A DNA stretch of 9,578 bases, taken from DASVCS01 sp036381495. Its GTDB lineage: Bacteria > Gemmatimonadota > Gemmatimonadetes > Longimicrobiales > RSA9. This document shows, in pieces, positions 1 to 6,938 of this stretch. The position numbers and the translations under genes are program-made. The notes beneath the pieces are model-generated. The model searched no databases. It was not told the origin of the DNA and was given only the letters and a program-made list of their open reading frames with translations. Each line of letters begins with the position of its first letter. Position 1 is the stretch's first letter. The DNA is taken from positions 1 to 9,578 of the forward strand of contig DASVCS010000003.1 of the NCBI GenBank assembly GCA_036381495.1, given 5' to 3'.

Positions 1-1
1 G

Positions 2-649
2 ACCCAGCTCTCGCGGATCCAGAAACGGCTCGGCACCACCACCGTCTACGTGACCCACGACCAGACCGAGGCCATGACGCTCGGCGACCGCGTCGTGGTG
101 CTGCGCGCCGGCCGCGTCCAGCAGATCGGCACGCCCAGGGAACTCTACGACGACCCGTCGAACCTGTTCGTCGCCGGCTTCATCGGCTCCCCCGCCATGA
201 ACTTCCTGCCGGCCACGATCGAAACGGACCGCCTGCGCACGCCGCTCGGCGACGTCCCGCTAAGTGTTGCCCGGCGACGCGCCCTCGAAGCACGCGACGT
301 AGGCCGCGACGTCATCATCGGACTCCGTCCCGAGGCGTTCCAGGACGCCGCGTCCGTGGATCCCTCCCACGAGATGGCCGGCCGCTTCACCGCGACCGTC
401 GACATCCTCGAGTCGACCGGGCCGGACGTCTACGCCTACTTCGATCTCGGCGACGGCTTCGAAGCCCCGGCGCCGGCGCTCGCGGCGTCGGACGACGACG
501 GCCGGGGCGAGGTCATCGGCGGCCGTCAGGTGGTGGCGCGGCTGCACCCGGAGACGCGGGCCCGCGAGGGGGAGCCGCTGGACGTCCGGTTCGACCTGCG
601 GAGGCTCTACATCTTCGATCCGCGGAGCACGGAGAACGTGACGGGGTGA
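2..649 (+). CDS. Sugar ABC transporter ATP-binding protein, MalK/UgpC type, C-terminal part
   Basis: The gene enters from outside the window. An open frame runs from base 2 to the TGA at 647-649, giving 215 visible residues; the usual family length is about 360, so Walker A, the signature motif and Walker B lie upstream. The visible start holds the H-loop (VYVTHDQTEAMTLGDRVVVL, switch His at 56-58), followed by the family-typical stretch QQIGTPRELYDDPSNLFVAGFIGSPAMNF. The remaining ~140 residues correspond to the C-terminal OB/TOBE regulatory region, with GLRPEAF as its usual entry motif. The protein would sit on the cytoplasmic face and hydrolyse ATP for import of a sugar or glycerol-phosphate-like substrate; the substrate cannot be told from this end. 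A GTG at 50 could be mistaken for a start but lies inside the conserved H-loop region. Repeat copy 1 starts 9 bp after the stop. Confidence 0.93.
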   Translation, partial: TQLSRIQKRLGTTTVYVTHDQTEAMTLGDRVVVLRAGRVQQIGTPRELYDDPSNLFVAGFIGSPAMNFLPATIETDRLRTPLGDVPLSVARRRALEARDVGRDVIIGLRPEAFQDAASVDPSHEMAGRFTATVDILESTGPDVYAYFDLGDGFEAPAPALAASDDDGRGEVIGGRQVVARLHPETRAREGEPLDVRFDLRRLYIFDPRSTENVTG

Positions 650-657
650 GCACTTCC

Positions 658-836
658 GCGGACCAGGCCCCGTTTATCTCTGCGGACCAGGCCCCGTTTC
701 TCGGAATCGGCCGCATTCGGTATGAAGATGGCGCGAATCGTGACGCCGCCACCGCGCTACACGGCGGTTGTACGGGCCGACGCCCCCGCGCCGCATGGTA
801 ATTTGGAGCAAGACCGGGAAACGGGGCCTGGTCCGC
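658..836 (+). repeat. Interspersed repeat, copy 1 (full, with an extra left end)
   Basis: The core element is 682-836 (155 bp). It starts with GCGGACCAGGCCCCGTTTC (682-700) and ends with its exact reverse complement (818-836). An additional left end, missing only the last C, lies at 658-675, 24 bp upstream. A central stem-loop is formed by ACCGC (751-755) and GCGGT (764-768). After the right end, 20 more bases (837-856) are also found after copy 5 (8575-8594). The copy fills the space between the convergent ABC transporter and sigma factor genes, and the sigma-factor reading frame ends inside it. It could be a MITE-like or REPIN-like element; no coding capacity of its own is evident. Confidence 0.95.
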
Positions 837-1770
837 AACTGGATGGCTGGGTGGGGCCGTCGCGCCGGCGTGAGACATCCTCCCGGGCGCTCAGGTAAGG
901 CGGCGGCCCGACCCGCCGCAGCTTGTCCGGGTTGAGGACGCGGTAGACGGCCGTGATGCGGCCGTCGGCAATGGCGAACGAGGTCGTGAAGAGGGTCCAG
1001 CCGTCCGCGAGCGTAAGGAGCGCCGGCTCGCCGTTGATCCACGCCGGCTCGTGCGCGACGCGCCCGCGGCCCATGCGCTGGAAGCCGATGGCCAGTCGCG
1101 CGACGCGGACGGCGCCGGAGACGACCCGCCGGGCGGCGGGTGCCTTGCCGCCGCCGTCGCTCACCCAGACCACGTCCGGCGCGAGGAGCGCGAGCAGCGC
1201 GTCCTCGTCTTCCGCGGAGAGCGCGGTACGGAAGCGCTCGACGAGTCGTTCCCGACCGTCCGCCGGCGCGGCGTGGCGGCGCTTCTCGCCGCGAACCCGC
1301 GCGCGGGCGCGGTGGACCACCTGCCGGCACGCGGCTTCGCTCTTTCCGAGCACGCGCGCGATCTCGGCATACGGTGCGCCGAACACCTCGCGCAGGAGGA
1401 ACGCGGCGCGCTCCTCCGCCCCGAGCCGCTCGAGCAGGACGAGGAACGCCATGGAGAGGTCGGAGGCGAGTTCCGCGTTCCGGTCGGGCGCCGGCGTCGC
1501 GATCGGTTCCGGCAGCCAGTTTCCTTCGTAGGCTTCGCGCTCCATCGCCGCGCGGCGGAGGCGGTCGATCGAGAGCCGTGTCACCACGGCGACGAGCCAC
1601 GCCTCCGCGGAACGCACCGACTCGGCCTGGTGCCAGCGCAGATACGCGTCCTGCACCACATCCTCCGCGTCCGCCGCGGAGCCCAGCATGCGATAGGCGA
1701 TGCCGAACAGCCGGGCGCGGTGCCGTTCGAAATCGGTGGCGCGGCCGCTCCGCTCGTGTTCCGGTCTCAT
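757..1770 (-). CDS. ECF41-type RNA polymerase sigma factor with fused SnoaL-like domain
   Basis: This 337-residue protein has sigma region 2 at about residues 14-75 (FGIAYRMLGSAADAEDVVQDAYLRW, then AWLVAVVTRLSIDRLR) and sigma region 4 at about 105-160 (APYAEIARVLGKSEAACRQVVHRARARVR). A SnoaL-like domain follows at about 170-284. Three hallmarks I recall for ECF41 are present: WLPEP in the linker (85-89), DGGGK (205-209) and NPDKL (280-284). In this group no separate anti-sigma factor is needed; the fused C-terminal domain modulates activity. ATG 1770-1768 is preceded by AGGA. The gene diverges from an epimerase-like gene, the standard ECF41 arrangement with a COE partner (carboxymuconolactone decarboxylase, oxidoreductase or epimerase). 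The last 33 residues (305-337) are read from repeat copy 1 and its flank, with the TAG stop lying inside the repeat, so the tail is probably acquired. Confidence 0.93.
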   Translation of the reverse strand: MRPEHERSGRATDFERHRARLFGIAYRMLGSAADAEDVVQDAYLRWHQAESVRSAEAWLVAVVTRLSIDRLRRAAMEREAYEGNWLPEPIATPAPDRNAELASDLSMAFLVLLERLGAEERAAFLLREVFGAPYAEIARVLGKSEAACRQVVHRARARVRGEKRRHAAPADGRERLVERFRTALSAEDEDALLALLAPDVVWVSDGGGKAPAARRVVSGAVRVARLAIGFQRMGRGRVAHEPAWINGEPALLTLADGWTLFTTSFAIADGRITAVYRVLNPDKLRRVGPPPYLSAREDVSRRRDGPTQPSSCGPGPVSRSCSKLPCGAGASARTTAV

Positions 1771-1779
1771 ACTTCCTCA

Positions 1780-1805
1780 GACGGATGAACCGCCGCCGTG
1801 TGACA
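1780..1805 (-). promoter_or_regulatory. Probable ECF41 promoter of the sigma-factor gene
   Basis: Read on the minus strand, TGTCACA (1805-1799) is followed by 15 bases and CGTC (1783-1780). This matches the -35/-10 form I recall for ECF41 target promoters and has the same 15-base spacing as the copy facing the epimerase gene. The -10 lies only 9 bases before the sigma-factor ATG, so the transcript would be nearly leaderless or start within the AGGA. It predicts positive autoregulation. Confidence 0.65.
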
Positions 1806-1894
1806 GCACGGGCGCGTGCCGGCGCGGGTGCGCATCTCCCACCGCCCTTGCACCGCCCGAGCCCGATCCCGCCGGCGCCGACGGCGCCACGCCC

Positions 1895-1920
1895 TGTCAC
1901 ACCCCGCCCCCACGCCCGTC
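1895..1920 (+). promoter_or_regulatory. Probable ECF41 promoter of the epimerase-like gene
   Basis: TGTCACA (1895-1901), a 15-base spacer and CGTC (1917-1920) match the ECF41 promoter form as I recall it. The predicted transcript start lies near 1927, leaving a leader of roughly 40 bases before the ATG at 1970. The ribosome binding site is GGAG at 1960-1963, six bases before the ATG. Confidence 0.75.
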
Positions 1921-1969
1921 TTCCCTTTCGAGGACGTATAAACGACGCAATCGTACACCGGAGCCAACC

Positions 1970-3019
1970 ATGCGCATCTTCGTCGCCGGCGCGACCGGCG
2001 TGGTCGGCCGCAGAGCCGTTCCCCTGCTCCTCGCCGCGGGTCACCGCGTGACGGCGAGCGGCCGCAACCCCGAGCGCTGTGCCGCGCTCGCGGAGGCCGG
2101 CGCGCGCGTGATCGCACTCGACCTCTTCGACCGGAAGGCCGTGCGCCGCGCCGTCGATGGCCACGACATCGTCGTCAACCTCGCGACGCACATGCCCTCC
2201 TCCGCGCTGCGCACAATGCTCCCGGGCGCGTTCCGGGAGAACGACCGCGTCCGCCGCGAGGGCGCCGCGAACCTGGCTGAGGCCGCGATCGCGTGCGGCG
2301 CCCCGCGGCTCATCCAGGAATCGTTCGCGCCGATCTATGCCGACGGCGGCGCACAACGGCTGGACGAGACCGCGCCCGTCCGGCCGGCCGCCTACAACCG
2401 CACCGTGCTCGACGCCGAGCGGGCGGCGCAACACTTCGGCGAGCACGGCGGCACCGGTGTCGTGCTCCGGTTCGCGCTCTTCTACGGCGCCGACTCGTCT
2501 TTCCTGCGGGACATGGTCGGAATGGTGCGCCGGGGGATCGCGCCGGTGCCGGGTCCGCCGGACGCCTATCTGTCATCCGTTTCACACGACGACGCCGCGC
2601 GCGCCGTCGTCGCGGCGCTCGACCTCGCCCCGGGGATCTACAATGTGTGCGATGACGAGCCGCTCACGCGCCGCGACTACTTCGCCGCATTCGCCGATGC
2701 GTTCGAACTGCGCCGCCCGAAGCCGATGCCGGCGTGGGCGACGAAGCTGATGGGCTCGGCGGGTGCGCTGCTCGCGCGGTCGCAGCGCATGTCGAACCGG
2801 AAGCTGCGCGCGAGCGGATGGGCACCCGTCTACCCGAGTGCGCGCGAGGGGCTGCGCGCGGCGGCGGAGGGGATGCGGTCGGCGCGCGGCATCTCCGCGG
2901 ACCAGGCCCCGTTTCTCGGAATCGGCCGGATCCGATATGAAGATGGCGCGATCCGTGACGATCGGCGGCGCGGGCGGCGGGCTGGGGATCGAAAGCGGGA
3001 TCGGGATCGGACGACGTAG
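1970..3019 (+). CDS. NAD(P)-binding epimerase/oxidoreductase-like protein (ECF41 COE partner)
   Basis: This is a 349-residue extended-SDR-like protein. The N-terminal Rossmann motif is GATGVVG at residues 7-13, with DLFDRKAV and DIVVNLATHMP as further nucleotide-binding strands. The segment that aligns with the catalytic YxxxK is Y142-NRTV-LDAE, so the tyrosine is kept but the lysine position is valine; classical epimerase chemistry is uncertain. ATG 1970 is chosen because GGAG stands six bases upstream, the Rossmann strand starts at residue 2, and the ECF41-type promoter ends at 1920; the open frame itself continues upstream to 1700, overlapping the sigma gene. Divergence from an ECF41 sigma factor marks it as the likely regulated COE partner. 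Residues 308-349 come from half repeat copy 2 and an Arg/Asp-rich low-complexity run, so the native C-terminus was probably near residue 307. The substrate is unknown. Confidence 0.88.
   Translation: MRIFVAGATGVVGRRAVPLLLAAGHRVTASGRNPERCAALAEAGARVIALDLFDRKAVRRAVDGHDIVVNLATHMPSSALRTMLPGAFRENDRVRREGAANLAEAAIACGAPRLIQESFAPIYADGGAQRLDETAPVRPAAYNRTVLDAERAAQHFGEHGGTGVVLRFALFYGADSSFLRDMVGMVRRGIAPVPGPPDAYLSSVSHDDAARAVVAALDLAPGIYNVCDDEPLTRRDYFAAFADAFELRRPKPMPAWATKLMGSAGALLARSQRMSNRKLRASGWAPVYPSAREGLRAAAEGMRSARGISADQAPFLGIGRIRYEDGAIRDDRRRGRRAGDRKRDRDRTT
2897..2960 (+). repeat. Interspersed repeat, copy 2 (left half only)
   Basis: The left end GCGGACCAGGCCCCGTTTC (2897-2915) and the adjoining left half match copies 1, 3 and 4 up to GTGACG at 2960. 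Similarity stops just before the place where the full copies carry the central stem-loop. No right end follows. The copy is read in frame as part of the epimerase-like protein (ISADQAPFLGIGRIRYEDGA). Confidence 0.93.
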
Positions 3020-3081
3020 GGCGTCGGCGGGCGCCGTGTCATGATGGCTCGAGCGACCGCCGCATCAGACCGGAGTCGCAT

Positions 3082-3102
3082 CCGCGCGCGGCGAGCGCGC
3101 GG
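3082..3102. terminator. Possible bidirectional hairpin terminator between convergent genes
   Basis: CCGCGCGC (3082-3089) pairs perfectly with GCGCGCGG (3095-3102) around a 5-base loop. It lies in the 119-bp gap between the stops of the epimerase-like gene and the glycosyltransferase gene. There is no T-tract on either strand, so it may only stabilise RNA ends; in DNA this G+C-rich an 8-bp hairpin can also arise by chance. Confidence 0.3.
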
Positions 3103-3138
3103 GCGGCCGAGCGGCTCCGAAGCGGCGGACGGAGCGGG

Positions 3139-4071
3139 CTATCGCCCGGCCGGGATCTCGCCGACGTGGAACGCGCCCGCGATCTCGTCCAGGCGATATT
3201 CCCGGCGGTGCGCCGCCGGCCAGGTCCAGCGCCGCACGCGTCCCACCACGCGTCGCCGGAACCACCGATGGATCCCGCGCGGGGTGCGGAAGTCGAAGTG
3301 GCGGGGCTCATCGAACCCCGCGTTGGCTACGTTCCGGGCGTGGATGACCCGGAGCCAGAGCGGCCGCCCCGCGATCTGCCGCACCGGAGCGATCCTGCGC
3401 ATCCGGCCGTGACTCCCGCAGTACACCGTGAGGACGGGCTCCGCGCTCCGGGGCTCGATGAAGGTGGCGAAGGAGCCGTATTTGTGAGAGATGACGCGGG
3501 CGCGCCGACCGTCCGTGAGGAAGCCGAGCCGGAGGTTCAGGAACTCCCGCCGGCCACGCACGCGCCGGCGGATCTCGGCGAGCGCCTCCTCGTGCAGCGC
3601 ATCATCGTTGTCGAGGCGCGTCGTCACCACCACCCGGGTCTCCTCGCGAAGCCGTTCCCGCGCCGGCACGGCCAGATCTGCGTCATCCGAGACCGGCGGT
3701 AGATACGCGACCTCGAGGCCGTCCATACGCGCCCGGTAACCCTCGATGCGTTCCCGAACATCGAGGTCCGTGTCCTCATTCATCAGCAGGAGCCACGTGA
3801 ATCGATGCTCCGTCTGGTGCACGACCGAGGGAAGACAGTAGCGTTCGAAGAGGTCGAGGCGCTCGTCGAGCCAGCTCCGCGTCAGCACCTCCCGCCCGCG
3901 CTTGTCCGCGCCGATGCCCCGCAGGCGCAGATTGAAGCGGGTGATGATGAAGTGCTGAACCGCGGTGCCGACGTCCGCCTCCCGCTGGCGCGTCTCCGTC
4001 ACGGTGGTATCCCCCGTGCCGCATGCCACTGGCGTGCTGCGGTGTCCGCCAATGCTCTTGCGTGGGCCCAT
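3139..4071 (-). CDS. Putative rhamnosyltransferase-family glycosyltransferase
   Basis: This 310-residue protein resembles the putative rhamnosyl transferase family (PF11316, from memory). Near the N-terminus it has QHFIITRFNLRL, then WLDERLDLFERYCLPSVVHQ and FTWLLLMNEDTD, a typical GT-A-like nucleotide-sugar-binding start. The acidic cluster TTRLDNDDAL (LDNDD at about residues 153-157) is the likely metal/sugar-nucleotide site. No signal peptide or membrane segment is evident, so it probably acts in the cytoplasm on surface polysaccharide or lipid-linked glycans. The start at 4071 is favoured by GGAGG on the minus strand (4081-4077) five bases upstream; a GTG at 4002-4000 preceded by GGGGGA would give a 287-residue protein closer to usual family N-termini. 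The open frame runs further upstream through repeat copy 3, which is not credible coding. The gene stands alone between repeat copies 2 and 3. Confidence 0.82.
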   Translation of the reverse strand: MGPRKSIGGHRSTPVACGTGDTTVTETRQREADVGTAVQHFIITRFNLRLRGIGADKRGREVLTRSWLDERLDLFERYCLPSVVHQTEHRFTWLLLMNEDTDLDVRERIEGYRARMDGLEVAYLPPVSDDADLAVPARERLREETRVVVTTRLDNDDALHEEALAEIRRRVRGRREFLNLRLGFLTDGRRARVISHKYGSFATFIEPRSAEPVLTVYCGSHGRMRRIAPVRQIAGRPLWLRVIHARNVANAGFDEPRHFDFRTPRGIHRWFRRRVVGRVRRWTWPAAHRREYRLDEIAGAFHVGEIPAGR

Positions 4072-4169
4072 CGGCGCCTCCGGGGATGGGCGACGCCCGG
4101 CGACGCACGGCCGCACGGAGGCGTTCGCCCTTGACGGATGTCGGGCCGGTTTGGTCCACCCGCGCGTCA

Positions 4170-4199
4170 ACCTTAGGGGAGTCGCCGGCGACATGTCAA
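4170..4199 (-). promoter_or_regulatory. Possible promoter for the glycosyltransferase gene
   Basis: On the minus strand a perfect TTGACA (4199-4194) is followed 18 bases later by TAAGGT (4175-4170), a poor -10 element. It would leave a leader of about 95 bases before the ATG at 4071. The -35 is the main evidence; the -10 is weak. Confidence 0.35.
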
Positions 4200-4251
4200 C
4201 GCCGCCGAGCGCGCGTCGCGCCTGGGCGGCCTCCCCCGCACCATCCTCTCT

Positions 4252-4437
4252 GCGGACCAGGCCCCGTTTCTCCCTCTCTGCGGACCAGGCCCCGTTTCTC
4301 GGAATTGGCCGGATTCGGTATGAAGATGGCGCGACCCGCGACGCCACCACGCCGCTACACCGCGGCGGTACGGGTCGACGACGCCCCCACACTGCATGGT
4401 AGTTTGGAGCAAGACCGGGAAACGGGGCCTGGTCCGC
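4252..4437 (+). repeat. Interspersed repeat, copy 3 (full, with an extra left end)
   Basis: The core is 4280-4437 (158 bp), with perfect 19-bp inverted ends at 4280-4298 and 4419-4437. A second, complete left end lies at 4252-4270, exactly 28 bp upstream, and both left ends are preceded by CTCTCT. The central stem is CGCCGC (4350-4355) with GCGGCG (4362-4367) around TACACC; its bases differ from the stem of copy 1, but pairing is kept. The copy lies between the divergent glycosyltransferase and TonB-receptor genes, the only full copy in a promoter-side position. Confidence 0.95.
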
Positions 4438-4488
4438 AACCGACACCGTTGACCCGGACCGGGCCGCTCACTACCTTCGCGTTCGTGG

Positions 4489-4517
4489 CTGAAAGTCATT
4501 GACATTCTGTTTATCAT
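4489..4517 (+). promoter_or_regulatory. Likely promoter of the TonB-receptor operon
   Basis: CTGAAA (4489-4494) and TATCAT (4512-4517) are separated by 17 bases, giving 4/6 and 5/6 matches to the sigma-70 consensus, in a short A+T-rich island (about 4490-4520) that stands out from its surroundings. A perfect TTGACA at 4499-4504 overlaps the spacer but has no partner at proper distance. CATTG occurs twice (4498-4502, 4515-4519), and GACA/TGTC form an interrupted inverted repeat (4501-4504, 4518-4521), which might be an operator. The predicted leader is about 95 bases to the GTG at 4618. Confidence 0.45.
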
Positions 4518-4617
4518 TGTCGCACGTTTGCCGCGCAACTCGCTCCGTGTTCCGGAGGTTCGCGCGCGATCGGCAACGAACCCCGCTCGCGCCCTGCACG
4601 CGGATCCAGGAGCGCAC

Positions 4618-4674
4618 GTGACACTCCATCGGCTGCCGCTGCTCCGACCCACGACACTGCGCACACGCAGATGA
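4618..4674 (+). CDS. Possible 18-residue leader ORF coupled to the TonB receptor
   Basis: GTG 4618 has a strong ribosome binding site, AGGAG at 4608-4612, five bases upstream. It opens a frame encoding MTLHRLPLLRPTTLRTRR, which stops at TGA 4672-4674. That stop overlaps the receptor's ATG in the form ATGA (4671-4674). The receptor ATG has no recognisable ribosome binding site of its own, so termination-reinitiation is a natural reading. The peptide is basic and leucine-rich with no known match that I recognise. It may be a translational-coupling leader rather than a functional peptide; a 19-codon frame could also be chance. Confidence 0.45.
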   Translation: MTLHRLPLLRPTTLRTRR

Positions 4675-6938
4675 CCGGTCCGAGCCATCGCACGTCGCTC
4701 GCCCTCATCGCCGCCTGCGCGCTGTCGGCCGCCATCCCGGTGGTCGCCAGCGCGCAGATGCCGGTTTGGCTCCGGGGCGTGGTGCAAGGCGCGGAGTCCG
4801 GCCGTCCCATCCCCGGCGTGGAGGTCCGGTCCGACGCGGGATACACCGGGATCACGGATGCGAACGGCGCGTTCCGGCTGCCGAGCGGCGGGCGCGACAG
4901 CGTGCGCATCACGCTCTTCGCGCTCGGTTATCTGCCGGTCGACACCACGCTCGCGGTCCAGGCCGGCGTCCACGTCATCACGATGCTCGTGGACCCGGTC
5001 GAGCTGCGAGGCCTCGAAGTGCTCGGGAATGCCCGATCCTCGGTGGGGCTGGACGGCATCCTGCCGGGCGAGCTGCGGCTCCGGCGGGAGGATATCCGCG
5101 CGGTCCCGGACCTCGGTGAGGCCGACCTGCTCCGGGTGCTCGCCGTGCTGCCGGGCGTCTCGACCTCGAACGAGCTGTCCGCGCACCTGAACGTGCGGGG
5201 CGCGCCGGCGGACCAGACGCACGTCCTGTTGAACGGCGCGCGCGTGTTCGCGCCCTACCACATGCTCGGGCTGGTCGGTGCCGTGAATCCGGATGCCGTG
5301 CGAGAGATGCGGCTCGCGCGGGGGTACACGCCGATCGAGCACCCCGGCGCCGCCGCGGGCGTGCTCTCGCTCGAACCCGACTACGGCGCGCCGCCGGACC
5401 TCAGCGGCACCGCCGCGCTCGGGCTGGTCAGCGCGCGCGCCTCGCTCAAGGGCGCGACCGACGACTCCGCGATTCGCTGGGCCGTGGCGGGCCGGCACAG
5501 CCACTTCGATGCGATCTCTGCCGTGCTCGGCCGCGAGGGGACATCGGACTTCTCGTTCTACGACGCGAACGCCTCGCTGGCATGGACGTTCGCGCCGGGC
5601 AACGAGCTGCGCGCTACGGCGTTCTATTCCGACGACGACATGGAGGGCTCGTTCGGGGATGACGAATCGCTGCGCAGCGCTTGGACGAACGGCGTGCTCG
5701 GCGTGACCTGGAACGCCGTCCTCGACCCGCGCTGGGAGGTCGCCATCGCGTCCGGCTACAGCCGGTACGCCGGGCGGATCGGCGCGGGCGGCCCGGGCGC
5801 CGAGACCACGGACAGCGAGATCGGGGAAGCATACTTCGGTGGCGAGGTGGTCCGCCGGTGGGCGCCGGCGGACGCGCGCCTCGGGTTCCGCATCGCCCAT
5901 GACGACGTCGCGCTCGCGGGCGGCACGGACGGCGCCATCGTCGTCGGCGAGCGGGCGTCCGACGGCGTCCAGGCGCTCGGCTACGTCGAAGCGGCGTTCC
6001 CCGTCCTCGAGCGCGTCGACGCCGTCGCCGGGCTCCGCCTCTTCGACGCGGCGGGGCGTGCGCTCTGGGAGCCGCGGGCGCGCGCCGTCGTCTCGGACCT
6101 GCCATGGATCGATGAACTCGTCCTCGCGGCGACCCGCTCGCATCAGACTCAGTCGCTCCTCGTCGATGACCGGTACGTGCTCCCCGGCGCCTCACTCTGG
6201 ATTCGCCACGCCGACGACGAGCCGGCGACGCGGAGGGACGAGATCTCCGCGACGCTGCGCAAGCAGTGGCCGGATGCCTGGCGCGCCGAGTTGGCGGTGT
6301 ACGGCGCACGCCTCGAGAACGTCCTCCGCTGGCAGCCGCTCGGCACGCGGACGCTCGACCAGCTCCGGTTCGACGATGGCACGAGCTTCGGCGCCGAACT
6401 CCTGGTCGAGCGCCACTCGGACGTCTGGAGCGCCTGGCTCGCCTATACGCTGTCGCGTGTCACGCTGAACGACGGAAACGCCGACTATCACCCGTCGTGG
6501 GACCGGCTGCACGCGCTGACCGGACTCGTCTCCCGCCGGATCCTGCGCCACGGATTGCTCACCGCTCGCCTCGAACTGGCGAGCGGCGCACCCGTATTCC
6601 CGATCGGCGGCTACGGCTGGATCCCGCGCATCGAGCCGGTGCGGGGCTCGGTCGGACTCCAGGAGGGCGGACTCGGCGCGATCTTCAGCGACCGCCAGAT
6701 CCGTCGGCCGACGTTCCTGCGCCTGGACCTGGGCAGCCGCTTCCTCTGGGAATGGGGCGAGCGCGAAGTGGGACTCACGGCGGGCGTCCTGAACGTCACC
6801 GGCCGGAGGAACGTGCTCTTCTACGAGATGACGACGCGCTACGCGCCGCCCGGTCAACCCAAGGTGCCGGAGCTCAGGCCCGTCACGGCAGCGCCATTCC
6901 GGATCTTCCCGAGCCTCGAAGTCGATGTCCGATTCTGA
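4671..6938 (+). CDS. TonB-dependent outer-membrane receptor with carboxypeptidase-like N-terminal domain
   Basis: This 755-residue protein starts with a signal peptide (RTSLALIAACALSAAIPVVASA, cleavage near residue 29). A carboxypeptidase-regulatory-like beta domain follows at about 33-110 (RGVVQGAESGRPIPGVEVRSD, then TDANGAFRLPSG). The plug domain spans about 135-240, with LPGVSTSNELSAHLNVRGAP and DQTHVLLNGARVFAPYHMLG, and a beta-barrel fills the rest, ending in the terminal Phe expected for BAM-assembled barrels (EVDVRF). It would import a TonB/ExbB-energised ligand across the outer membrane; the substrate is not apparent. The plug pattern (RGxxxDQTxxLLNGxxVxxPxHxxG) is the one I associate with Bacteroidota-type receptors paired with DUF4249 lipoproteins, and a lipoprotein gene does overlap its 3' end by 14 bases. 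ATG 4671 gives a proper signal peptide, but its ribosome binding site is poor, suggesting coupling to the leader ORF. Confidence 0.92.
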   Translation: MTGPSHRTSLALIAACALSAAIPVVASAQMPVWLRGVVQGAESGRPIPGVEVRSDAGYTGITDANGAFRLPSGGRDSVRITLFALGYLPVDTTLAVQAGVHVITMLVDPVELRGLEVLGNARSSVGLDGILPGELRLRREDIRAVPDLGEADLLRVLAVLPGVSTSNELSAHLNVRGAPADQTHVLLNGARVFAPYHMLGLVGAVNPDAVREMRLARGYTPIEHPGAAAGVLSLEPDYGAPPDLSGTAALGLVSARASLKGATDDSAIRWAVAGRHSHFDAISAVLGREGTSDFSFYDANASLAWTFAPGNELRATAFYSDDDMEGSFGDDESLRSAWTNGVLGVTWNAVLDPRWEVAIASGYSRYAGRIGAGGPGAETTDSEIGEAYFGGEVVRRWAPADARLGFRIAHDDVALAGGTDGAIVVGERASDGVQALGYVEAAFPVLERVDAVAGLRLFDAAGRALWEPRARAVVSDLPWIDELVLAATRSHQTQSLLVDDRYVLPGASLWIRHADDEPATRRDEISATLRKQWPDAWRAELAVYGARLENVLRWQPLGTRTLDQLRFDDGTSFGAELLVERHSDVWSAWLAYTLSRVTLNDGNADYHPSWDRLHALTGLVSRRILRHGLLTARLELASGAPVFPIGGYGWIPRIEPVRGSVGLQEGGLGAIFSDRQIRRPTFLRLDLGSRFLWEWGEREVGLTAGVLNVTGRRNVLFYEMTTRYAPPGQPKVPELRPVTAAPFRIFPSLEVDVRF

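Noticed and set aside
676..842. Target-site duplications flanking the repeats.
   Set aside because: The left flanks share TCTCT or TCTCC and the right flanks AAC or GAC across copies, but no matching direct duplication is seen around any single copy.
674..2446. A 590-codon minus-strand frame through the sigma and epimerase genes.
   Set aside because: It overlaps two recognisable genes in other frames and is low-complexity Arg/Ala/Gly throughout.
4173..6143. A 656-codon open frame on the minus strand across the receptor gene and repeat copy 3.
   Set aside because: It is antisense to a well-supported receptor gene, is rich in Arg/Asp/His with no domain pattern, and runs through repeat and intergenic DNA. 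Long antisense frames are expected in DNA with this G+C content.
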